A stretch of 52,485 nucleotides of DNA from positions 18,247 to 70,731 of the forward strand of contig UZAE01012060.1 in assembly GCA_900617975.1 (NCBI GenBank). The letters are read 5' to 3'. The notes under the pieces were generated by a model. That model had not been told where the DNA came from. It did no database searches and was given only the letters and a program-made list of their open reading frames with translations. Positions within the stretch are counted from its first letter, which is position 1; the number at the start of each line of letters is the position of its first letter. Of this stretch, positions 1 to 10,257 are shown in pieces. Source of the stretch: Rodentolepis nana (taxonomy: Eukaryota; Platyhelminthes; Cestoda; Cyclophyllidea; Hymenolepididae). A program made the translations under genes and the position numbers.

Positions 1-98
1 GGGGGGGAGGAGGGGTGGGAACAATAGGGGTGTTTCTTCCACCATGATTACCAAATACATTCACGGTATTTTGCGACCAAACAACATTCAAGTTCAAT

Positions 99-402
99 GG
101 GGTGTGTGATATACCTACCTCCACGTGGTATACTCTGGGCAGCGTATACTCATACAGCAAAGGTCTATTAACTGGCAGTTGACTTCTGACTTCAAACTAC
201 CATCACCTCACTGTATGTCATATTTGACTACTTCCACAGTACTCACCTCACCTTCTTCCACCTTATCTACCTTCGTCTTTGAAGCACTCTTCTGTTCCCC
301 CCCCCCTCTCGACATTTTCGCTTTGATGTTCCTTCCCACTGTGAAGCCTGAAGTCAACTATAGGGCTAATGATAACCATCAAAACGCCTGCCATTTGATA
401 TA
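99..402 (+). mobile_element. SINE-like repeat, copy A
   Basis: Full-length copy of the dispersed repeat of this window. It begins GGGGTGTGTGAT, carries the CCACGTGG and CGTAT-ACTC-ATACG head motifs, then a T/C-rich middle, and ends at GCCTGCCATTT followed by a short A/T tail. It is flanked by AACATTCAAGTTCAAT (83-98) and AACATTCAGGTTTAAT (403-418), a 16-bp target-site duplication with two differences. The short ORFs across it are not coding. It shares its structure with six other copies here. Non-autonomous retrotransposition is inferred from the duplications and tail. Confidence 0.85.
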
Positions 403-418
403 AACATTCAGGTTTAAT

Positions 419-3283
419 AGAAGAAGCATTACCACTCTCTTTTATAATTTCTAATATGCAAAGCGAGCTTGGTTTTAATTTGCCCGGGTAAAGCTGTTAT
501 AATTTAAATGTATTCTAAATCTAGATTTACATTTATTTTTGTTCCTGAAATAAAATTAGTTATAAATATGCTTACATCTCATTTCAGTAATTTCACAGGC
601 TTGATAAAAGTGGAATTGTAACTGTACCATTCTAAACAAGAAGGTCAAACAACTATCGTGTCATCACATGGGGGGAGTGGTTTCTACGCAAAATTCTAAA
701 GAAAGACCATAAATATTGGCATAAGCCATTATTTTCCTGTCGTTAATGTAGCAGTAATTTTTGAAAAATAATGCGCTATCAATAAATTAATAAATAAAAT
801 ACCCAACCAGCGTTTCAGTCTAGGTTTTTTACATCTATAACCCAGTTTCTTAAAATTCTATAAACCTCTAACTATTACCCTAAATCAGTTGACCTTTATC
901 ATCAACCCATGTATCCAGATCAACGTTTAACCAGTGTCCGAATATTTTTAAGTATGTTTTAATTCATTAAAATATTCTGAATAAAGAACATATGTACCAA
1001 ATGGATTATAGCAAAAAATGAAATTATTGACTCTAGAAAATGTTTATTTTTTCCAGATATTTTTCATATTTTTGCTTTATTTTATATTAAAGTATCTTTA
1101 TAGTAACAACAGCAAATTAAAAATACGTAGTTAAGATTCTGGTGATAATTAGAATAGTTAAAATGATTTGAAGAGTCATAATGGATATTACTTAAATCTC
1201 GTTAACTTTATATATTCGAACAAAACAATTTAAATTTAAAAATTATAAGTTCCCTAATTTATTTAACTTTCTATTGTCCAGAAATTTGGAGCATCAAAAT
1301 TAAAAACTCTCATAAGCAAAAGAAATTCAAAATGTGTCTTTATTTATTTGCATGCAGATGATAAATAATATGATGATTAATACTAATAAAACAATAAATG
1401 ATCGACAAAAAATTGTGTGATTATATTTCACCAAAGGTCATTTATTAATCATCTTTGGAATGCGCTCTATTTTATTCCTTAATTTATGATAGAAGGCCAA
1501 TTTATACAAATCGGATTTCTCTTCTCCTTTTGTCCACAAGGTAACCAAGGAAATTGGGATATTTAATTAATGGGCTGCTGATTCCCGCTTTGTGATAACC
1601 TACCTCCTCGCAAAGCTTCAGACGCACACTCAAGAGCCCGCAACATTTAATTAGCCTAATAAAAATAGCCAATTAATTATATAAAGATAAATATAAATAG
1701 GGCTCAACGTAATGCTGACTGCCACAGACAGACTATGTAAGTTGTATAAGCAGAACAACGTGTATTATTTGCACATTTTAAAAGCATTCATTTTGGGATA
1801 TAAAATTCAATAATCTTGTCAACAATAAACCTGACAAATTTTAGAAAACTTTTTCCAGAAGTTGTCTTAAAGGCGAAAGTGGGTCTATTTGGTCAACTCT
1901 AACCAAATTAAATGTGATAATTGGGTCTACTATTACCGGGAATCAATCATTTTGCGATATTTTTGACTAATATCGCGCCACTCTTTGTCATCGCTAAAAA
2001 GCTCCCATGTTGCTATCTATTTCAAGGCCATCGATAGATTGAAAAGTACTTTTATTTTACAAACACCAACTGTTCAGTTATAAATTTGACTAATTCATCT
2101 GAGAATCAATAACATACGCTCATATCTCCTGTTCCCTGTCAAATTCTATCAATCATTATCTTTCATCATTATCTATTATTGCTTGTCCAAATGAAATTCA
2201 AAATCATTTTAAAAACGTAAAGGAATTCTTTAAGCGAAATTCCGGGGGTTAGACCATAATGACCTAGGTTTGTAGATTTCGTTATTGCTATTAAAATTCA
2301 ATTCCCTATTAGAAAGTTGAATTGAAATAAAGCAAGACGCTCCTTTCCGATCCCCAGTTCAAGAATGATCTTTTTAATTCTACTTGTCCAAAAACTAGAA
2401 CAAGTTAATTCATTTCATAGAAAATAACATTTACACTAAAATGTCCTTCATTTCATTATTAAGTATAATTTGGCGTAATAACTCAATTTTTTGGTATTTT
2501 CTTCTACTTTTATATGAATTATTACTTTGTAAATTATAAATTTAATTAAATTTCAATTATTGCTAACATCGACATCCTGACTGTTACTAATTTCGGCATG
2601 TAATCAAAGTAAATTAAAGGAAATAATTTTTTTTAAATTTCTCAAGTGGTAATTATCTTGGTAGAATTTATTGGAATCCTGTTTGTGACATTGTTTGCAA
2701 TCATAATGAAACGCACTTTATTGGTATATGAGTTCTATCAATTCATTTTTAAATATATTTAGAACTTTGACCAAACTTCAGTTGGGGACTCATTTGCAGG
2801 TCCTAGTATGAGGACAAATCTTCGTGTATTTGTGACTAAATTTTCCTTTTACAGGGAAAAAGGAACTCGACAATTTATGGCTAAGTACTAGCGTTTCCTG
2901 AATTTCAACTGTGTCAAACTATTTGCAATGCATTAACTCGATTTTCCCCATTTAACCTGTGGCCACAATTTTAAATAGAATTTTCATTAATTTAAAAAAT
3001 AAGGTAGCAAATAAGTATGATGTGAGTCTTAGGCCTAATTTGCTTAAAATGCTGAACTGTGAACAGTTGAATATCATCGTAGAACTTATCGTCTTCTCAA
3101 CAATTACAAAACATAAAATGAAGTGACAAGGCCGACTCCCATTGGTTAAAGTTTTGGTTAAGAAACAGTGAATATTGTGACAAGTATTTATTCCAACCCG
3201 TTGACAAATGTCAAATTTCTTATCTTGAGCGCATGCAACCACAGTTAGTGCATATCGTAGAACCCAATCTAATTGGTTTAACT
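419..3283. other. AT-rich intergenic stretch, no gene seen
   Basis: About 2.9 kb of AT-rich sequence rich in stops in all frames. The only ORF over 100 codons nearby (minus strand, 2952-3293) has no recognisable domain or splice context. I see no RNA gene or repeat other than simple A/T runs. Confidence 0.6.
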
Positions 3284-3297
3284 TGCTTCCCAAAAAT

Positions 3298-3629
3298 CCA
3301 TTTATTTATTTATTTCAAATGGCAGGCGTTTCGATAGTTATCATTAGCCCTTTAGATGACTCCGGGCTTCACAGAGGGGAGGAACATCAGGGGGAAAAAT
3401 TCAAGAGGGGGTAGGGGACAGAAAGGTGATTCACAGATGTGAAAGATACAAACAGACACAAAGGCAGAGAAAAGGCAAGATGAGTACTGTGGTTGTGGTG
3501 GAATATGACATACAGTGGGGTTAAGGTAGTTAGAAGTCAGAAGTCAACTGCCGGTTAATAGACTTTTTTGCCGTATGAGTATGTGTTGCCCAGGGTGCAC
3601 CACATGGAGGTAAGTCTATCGCACATCCC
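3298..3629 (-). mobile_element. SINE-like repeat, copy B
   Basis: Full-length minus-strand copy. Read on the plus strand it starts with the ATTT-type tail (3300-3316), then AAATGGCAGGCG, and ends at the head (GCACCACATGGAGGTAAGTC, then GCACATCCC). Flanks TGCTTCCCAAAAAT (3284-3297) and TGCTTCCCAAAAT (3630-3642) form a target-site duplication of about 13 bp. The tail of repeated TTTA (TAAA in element sense) is typical of elements mobilised by LINE machinery. Confidence 0.85.
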
Positions 3630-3642
3630 TGCTTCCCAAAAT

Positions 3643-6015
3643 TTGAAGTTGTGAACGATTTTGTGTCATTTTAGGAAAATTAATAATGATAATAATAATT
3701 TAATTCATTAATCATTAGCAGTACTTTAAAAAGTATTAACTGATATGCACTAATTAAAGCTACTTAATCTGCAATCTATTGTGTTTTAAGAACAGCTAGT
3801 TTGAGCCGATTTGAATAATTTTAATAGGCACAATAATTTCCGACCAAACATTCAAATATACTGTTTGACTCTAGATTATAGCAGAAAATGTGTAAAGCGA
3901 TAAGAGTAAAATTTCTCATCCAATTTAGACGGAGAACAAATCTCTGAAAAAAATAAAATTTTAAGCGCCTTTCTGAACTAGAAATAGTCAGACACAATGC
4001 TACATGCCTTACTCTTACTTCTTTCTCTAGACGCTGAATAATCCGGAGATCAGCTTCCACAGTGAGAGTACCTCACTCGTCAGTCTTATCCACCTGTCAG
4101 ACTAGTCTTCCCTTTTTCTTGCCGTCAGCTGGAAATTCAGCTGATTCACGCGCGGAATGGTACATTTAATTGAAGGCCGATTAGGAAATAGAAAGCTTAA
4201 AATTATTTCTTGTGAATGGCGACTGCGCAAGATTCGAGATTCTTTTATAGCTCATAGTGGTATAAAAATTGATACTTTAACTGAGAGAAGCAACGGAGAT
4301 TGCTTAACAGAGAGTTCAATAATGTGATAAAGAGGTGAGAAAGTGCAAAACAAGAATAACAGCGTTTTATTTCATTAAATTTTTGAATTCCGGTGGTGGA
4401 GCATTTGCTAAATGGGTAGTTCTGTTCCCCAAATACTGATTTCATGATTCATCGCCTTGGTAACAGCAAATTTCCGCGATTTATTGGCCGGGTTTTTTTA
4501 ATTAAGAGGGATTGGCATTGCCGCTTAAATATATTTTCGCCTAAATTTATTAAAAAGGCAAATTGATTCTACTGGGTACTCCGTAGTTTATAACTTTAGC
4601 ATTGTTGGAATGGGCTAGCGAAACATTTCATATTAACAGACTTAATTCCAAAAAAGTATTCTACTAAGGGTAATCGATTCAATGTGGTTTGAACGTATTT
4701 ACTTATTGGAAAAAAATAAAATCTCATGAGGCCATTAGCAAGCATTTAAATGACACTCAGAAATGGAATCTAACTGCGCTCTAACTTTGGTAAAAAAACG
4801 TAATTAATAATTCCCAATTATCGAACTTCTAATTGTTCTTATCGATCTCACTATACTGAGCCAACGAATTCTCTTAATTTAAAGACATTAATAGATAGCA
4901 TTAGTACAACTTATCTAAATGAATAAATTTTCTATTCGATTGATTTTTAAATAACTCCATCTGTGCTACTAGATTGCACTTGAATTTAACAATCATCAGC
5001 ATTTAATGATGCTCTTTGGTCATTCTTATCATGTTCTGTTTACAGAGATAATCCTCTTGTTTGCATTAATGCGTGATTTTCGTCATTCATTAAAGGATTC
5101 CACTAATATTCCTCAAATTTATTGATCAAGAAACATCAATTGAGATCATTTTTACAAAAACTATGCTTTATGTTTCCATTTTAACATCTACAATAAACCA
5201 TCCCACCCCCCCCCCCCCCCCACCTTCGCAGGGTTTCAGGAATTTATTCATCCATTTTTTACCTGTTTCCTTCGTTATTGATCAGCTATTTTCCCAAACG
5301 CCTAAACAATCCCATTTTTGTGCCTTCTTCCACCATTTCGCTTTGTTCTTCACTTTCCCTTCGTTTTTGTTATTTCTCCTTTTCCACTCCCTTTCTCCCT
5401 CTATTTCCAACTTTATTTTCAAATTTGAACGTTTTTGTTACTGCATTATTGATCTGGTAACGACGATTAACAGATATTTACTTTGTTATTAGTTACTACG
5501 GTTGTGATGATAAAATTGACAATTTTATAATATTAGTGGGGGGGGGGTTGTTTTAAATCGGGTAGTATCAGTAAATCAAAACAATCATTTAACCAGTACC
5601 ATGGCATGGAAAGGATTCCGTTATAATAACTTTCAATTCCATTCAGACAAAGGTTTGAGGCAAATATTTGAAATTATTATTGCAATAATTTAACATTGAA
5701 CTAAATCCTATTAGTTCATTTTCAAGTATTGTTGCGATTGTCTACTAATATTATTAGGACAAACGAGTGTTTAGCTCTATGGATATAATTTAAGGAAAGA
5801 ATAATAAAATTATTTAATAGACTTGAAAATTTAATTTGCTCAGTATTCGGTATAGAAAAATATATGCCATTATTAACATGATCTTACTCAAAATAGTCCC
5901 CTGAAAAGCCCTGCTTGGGAAATCAATAATCAAATTTCAAATTAGTATATGGATTCTGTGGTGGTCCCATTGATGGACAGAAAACATAACCGTTTAGCAC
6001 ATACTTGGAGCACGA
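3643..6015. other. AT-rich intergenic stretch with poly-C and poly-G tracts
   Basis: No supported gene. It contains a 16-nt C run at 5206-5221 and a 9-nt G run at 5538-5546. The ORF at 5163-5492 owes its proline block to the C run and the rest is T/C-rich low-complexity translation, so I do not call it. Confidence 0.55.
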
Positions 6016-6288
6016 ATGGTACCCTCTAGTATCACTACTTTTGACTTAAATTTTGTTGAGATGGTGATTTACGTTTTTGCCCGTTTTAACAAGTCCTCTC
6101 AGATTGAGTTGCCTTGGTTTCTTATTCGATTAACATTAATTATTATGAATCTACTGGTGCTTATTTATATATACCTCTTTGTTCATTTAGATAGTGCTCT
6201 GTGTTGTCATGGTAATTTCGGCATTCTCATTTGCACCCATCTTTTCCTGACCGATTGTTTGGCTTCATTTGCTTTGTTACCAGGAAAG
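6016..6288 (+). CDS. Orphan exon-like ORF, possible TM1-TM2 of a rhodopsin-type GPCR
   Basis: The ORF opens at ATG 6016 and stays open to 6333. A possible donor (GGAAAG, then GTGATT) ends the exon near 6288. The translation has an N-terminal stretch with an N-glycosylation sequon (NKS) and a hydrophobic helix containing MNLLVLI (compare the TM1 GNxxV motif). A short hydrophilic turn follows, then a second helix with HLFLTDCLASFALLP. That second helix fits TM2 of class A receptors, with L-x3-D and a proline nine residues after the aspartate (D2.50 and P2.59). I found no TM3 with DRY or later helices downstream on this strand, so this may be a remnant, one exon of a gene with very large introns, or chance hydrophobic sequence. 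A SINE copy begins 13 bp past the stop. Confidence 0.28.
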
Positions 6289-6345
6289 GTGATTGTTTAC
6301 GTGCTCTTATTTGTCATGTGTGATGTTTCATAATATTTGTAAAGT

Positions 6346-6859
6346 GGGGTGTGCGATAGACTTACCTCCACGTGGTGCACCCTGGGCAACGTATACTCAT
6401 ACGGCAAAAAGTCTATTAACCGGCAGTTTACTTCTGACTTAAAACTACCAACACCTCACTGTATGTCACATTTGACTACTTCCACAGTACTCACCTCACC
6501 TTTTTTCTATTGTCTCTTACATCTTTGAAACACTCTTCTGAATCGACTACTTCCACAGTACTCACCTCACCTTTTTTCTACCTTGCCTGTCTGTCTCTTT
6601 TACATCTGTGAATCGCTCTTCTATTACTTTCACAGTACTCACCTCACCTTTCATCTACCTTTGTTGCATTTCATATTCCCTTACTTCCACAGTACTCACC
6701 TCACCTTTTTTCTACCTTTGTCTTTGAAACATTTCTGTTCCCCCCTCCCCTCTCTCCTCGACTTTTTTCACTCTGATGTTCCTCCTCCTCTCTGTGATGC
6801 CTGAAGTCAACTAAAGAGCTGATGATAGCCATCAACACGCCTAACATTCGACATAAATA
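6346..6859 (+). mobile_element. SINE-like repeat, copy C, internally expanded
   Basis: Same head (GGGGTGTGCGATAGACTTAC) and same 3' end as the other copies, but 514 bp long. The extra length comes from repetition of the unit around ACTTCCACAGTACTCACC, which occurs four times (near 6478, 6548, 6627 and 6683) where other copies have it once. Flanking AATATTTGTAAAGT (6332-6345) and AATATTTGCAAAGT (6860-6873) form a 14-bp target-site duplication with one difference, so the expansion lies within a single insertion. The 73-codon ORF at 6583 is a product of the repeats. Confidence 0.85.
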
Positions 6860-6873
6860 AATATTTGCAAAGT

Positions 6874-8950
6874 TCCTAGCCTATTCTAAAACTTTATCTG
6901 CTAACATTTTTACTTGATGCGTAGCTATTCAAAACAGATCTTTATTAAGCACAACTGATGTAGGTACTAATTTTTTAGAGCATGCAACTGCTCAGGCAGA
7001 ACCATTAATCTTACCAGAGATTAAGTTAAAGAAAATTTTATATTCCGCTCAAAATCAAATTATGTGAATTTAGTCACCAGCTAAAATTTTAGTAGAATGG
7101 ATTTTATCTTTTGAATATGGGAAATTGAGAAAAGTAAAAAAGCTCTCAACTTTTCAAACCGTGCAAAATCCGTGCCTACAACAAATAAATCAGACAAAGG
7201 CAATAACGGAATATTTTAATAGAACCAAAAATCAATTCTTATTAGCTGATCCTTAGCCTTCAGAGTGAGAAAAAATCCACGATCGATTGATGCAGAGGCA
7301 CGGCCGGTCCCATATACGCAATCAGGCGGATAGAATTAACAAAGTTTGTTATAAAGTATTCCCCCTCATTTTTCAAGACCCTTTATACAACTAATTCAGA
7401 CTAATAAACTATTTAAATAGTGATTGTTTAGCTCGTTTCAATGAGATAATATCGAGTTCGCTATCACTAAATGCTTTGAATCACATATTTAGCTCATATA
7501 TACTCAATAATTTAACACCCAAAAATACAATGTCCTACGAAACTCTGCTTAAAAGAGAAAATTTGGAATTGAGAAAAAGTTGATAAGAGGCTTTTTAAGC
7601 AGTCCTCTTCTAGTCACCACAAGCTACTAATTTTAGGTGCTGAATGAGTCATCTTGAGGAATTCCACCCTCCTCCCCCACTCCACTATACTCCAGTAATT
7701 AATTGGTTGTCTTCATTTATGCAATAACTTAACGTATGAAAATTGACTTCTCCTCGAGCACTTGTGAGATCTTTTAGCCTAAAAATAACTGTTCAAATGA
7801 CACCCAAAAATCGCGCAAAGATGGAATTAGCTATGAAACCGCTATTCCTATAATTTAAATCCTCTGAATATGCACTTTCTTTTGAGTTATTCCAAATTCA
7901 AAGCTCCTCGACCTAATGAGACGAAATGTTTCCCCATAAATATGGCAATAAGATTTATGTCAAAGGGGAAAATAGTTTTGAAATACAAAACGGTAGTCAC
8001 AAAGTCTTCCAGACTATCCATGCTATTATATAATTAAAGTGTTCTATATGGCTCAATAAATTAATGGTCTAATATATTTTAACTTTTAGAAATACGAATG
8101 AAATTATATCCCTTACATAATTCTCGTGTATTTTTTATTCCTAGTAAAATAATTCATATAATAAAATTTGGGTTTACAAAGGTATCCCTGACTTCCAACT
8201 TAGTTGCAAGTGAGTAAAAATGCATTTCTGATACGAATAAACTAATTAAACATTTGAGCAATTTCGCATTGTGTCTCACCAGTAATTCGTGTAATGCTCT
8301 GTCAAATTTTTTAGAGGCTAAATAGAAACTTCTCAAAGCAAAGAACTCGATTAACTAAAGAGACTTAAATTTCATTTAGACAAAGGAAGATATTCTTTGA
8401 ATTTGAAAAACTGGCAAATAGTGTTTTCATTTCTTAACCATTATTTAACTTATTACTTAGAAAGAAACAGCCAAAATAATATTTTGATTTAGCTCATCTT
8501 TCTACACGGTTAACCTTGAATTAGAAAATCTCAGGCCAATCTTATTAAGACATTCGTTTTTAAGTAACGAAAACTAAAATTTTCAGAGCCCTTTTCAACA
8601 AATTACAAATTATTGATAGTTTACCTATTCAATAAAGCAAATGTTTCTCAATGATTTTCTACAGTATGGACACATTTAGATCGACTAATTAAGTATTTAT
8701 TAGGCCTAATTACACACTTGTCTATTTTTATTAATTTAAAGCCACTCAATCTAATTATACCCTGTAAGGAATGGTAGAAAACTGATGAACACTACTTTTG
8801 CTATCAACATCATTGGCAATTTCCACTGACAGTTAGTTTATTAGCTTGTTTCAACCTGTTTCGTACGAGAAGACTGTTTTGATCAAATATCTTTAAACAA
8901 GAAGCTTCATCATGCGGTTTAAATGTGGTCACGTGGAATATTTGTGGTGT
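6874..8950. other. AT-rich intergenic stretch, no gene seen
   Basis: About 2.1 kb with stops in all frames. I searched here for later helices of the receptor-like exon at 6016 and found none. No repeat or RNA gene is visible. Confidence 0.55.
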
Positions 8951-8967
8951 TATATTGAAAATTAATG

Positions 8968-9279
8968 GGGGTGTGCGATAGACTTACACCTCCACGTGGT
9001 GCACTCTGGGCAACGTATGTTCATACGGCAAAAAAGTATATTAAATGGCAGTTGACTTCTCACTTCAAACTACCATCATCCCACTGTATATCATATTCGA
9101 CCACTTTCACAGTACTCACCTTACCTTTTTCTCTGCCTTTGTATCTGTCTCTTTGAAACACTCTTCTGTCCCCCCCTCTCTACTTTCTTTCACTTTTACG
9201 TTCCTTCTCCTCTCTATGGAGCCCGAAGTCAGCTAAAGGGCTAATAATAACTATCAAAATGCCTGCCATTTAAAATATA
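8968..9279 (+). mobile_element. SINE-like repeat, copy D
   Basis: Copy bounded by the clearest target-site duplication of the window: TATATTGAAAATTAATG at 8951-8967 and again, identical over 17 bp, at 9280-9296. It starts GGGTGTGCGATAGACTTA, has the CGTAT-GTTC-ATACG hairpin, a T/C-rich middle, GCCTGCCATTT and an A/T tail. The perfect duplication suggests a fairly recent insertion. Confidence 0.9.
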
Positions 9280-9628
9280 TATATTGAAAATTAATGCAGT
9301 TCAAATATTGAAGCTGCAATTTGACTTTTATGCCAAATTTATGCCCCCTCTAAACCCTCTATAATATAATCGTATTTAAACTTATAAGACTTCAAAAACA
9401 AAAGTAATTGAACTATAAGATATTTCCCCCTTAAATAAATAGTAATGAAATAGTAATAACATTCAGATACCAAAATCGATTGATGAAAAGCTTAACTAGG
9501 GAGAGATTGAATTGATCTCCGCTTTTAATGTGAAACGTCACAGGAACGAAAGAAGTTGCACGGAAGTAAAACGAAGTCATTCGCTTCAGTTTCGTTGTGT
9601 TCAGTGCCCTTATCTATCTAGTCAAATG

Positions 9629-10257
9629 TCATGTGATTGGTGCACAAACAGATCGGTGGGTGGCCACCAGAAGAGGATATTTCAAATCATCACTAGGACC
9701 TGTGGAATGAGAGCTTTCTTTAAATCGGGCAGAGGAAACCATCCCTCCCCACCTCACCCACCATATACGTTGGCTTGTGACATTTGTTATTCCCTACGAG
9801 CTCATCCAATTACAACTGAAAGAATATATAATCTCTTACATCAAAGTTTGTAAATTTTATCGAGTTAAGGCTGTTACAGGACAACTGGGTAGTTATATCT
9901 AATCCTGAAGATGGATTTATGTCAATACATCAGTAATTTTGTCATATAAGACACATTTGCAAAAAAGTCGGGGTAAAACAACGAGGTGATGGGTTATGCC
10001 CCATTGCGGGCTAAAAGTGGTGTTTAAATAATGCTTAGATAATGTTGGCCAACGAACTCTCGAATAATCTTACTGGGGTCAATAATGCCACTTACCGCCA
10101 TTTTCTGCAGAGTCAAACATATTTTTAAGTAGATATCCTTAATAATGGACGTCAACACTGTGCTAGCAAAAAAGGTATTCCTACCTTGTAAACGCATGCG
10201 TCGACATGCGGAAAGTAGATGACTCATCATCTAGGTAGTCGTCATTACCAGGAGATG
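9629..10257 (-). CDS. Putative minus-strand 3' exons of an unidentified gene
   Basis: I do not recognise a family. On the minus strand, 10257-10185 reads SPGNDDYLDDESSTFRMS and onward after a pyrimidine-rich stretch ending in AG. It would end at AAG|GTAGG. A second piece, 10162-10074, includes STVLTSIIKDIYLK and MAVSGIIDP and ends at a good donor, CCCA|GTAAGA. A third, 9699-9629, follows CATTCCACAG, reads PSDDLKYPLLVATHRS and ends in TGA. Phases agree between pieces, but the gap between the first two is only 22 nt. That is shorter than any confident intron here and makes this join doubtful. Base composition is less AT-rich than the surroundings. It could be a gene end, a decayed gene or coincidence. 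Confidence 0.2.

Noticed and set aside
330..400. Hammerhead ribozyme in the SINE 3' end (CTAATGATAAC...CAAAAC resembles the CUGAUGA...GAAA core)
   Set aside because: The conserved G of CUGAUGA is missing in most copies, no stem II can form between the two boxes, and GAAA reads CAAAA. It is not a functional core.
125..403. ORFs inside the SINE-like copies (for example 125-403, 8965-9236, 38490-38711, 51820-52180) as genes
   Set aside because: They fall in different frames of the same repeat in different copies and are broken or shifted between copies, so they are chance ORFs in a non-coding element.
5163..5492. 109-codon proline/phenylalanine-rich ORF
   Set aside because: The proline block is a translated C run and the rest is T/C-rich low-complexity sequence. 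There is no domain or splice context.
9512..9853. 113-codon Cys-containing plus-strand ORF as a gene
   Set aside because: Several C-x2-C pairs look tempting, but there is no known domain or matching exons, and the opposite strand offers an equally plausible exon. I keep it only as an alternative in the 9.6-10.2 kb finding.
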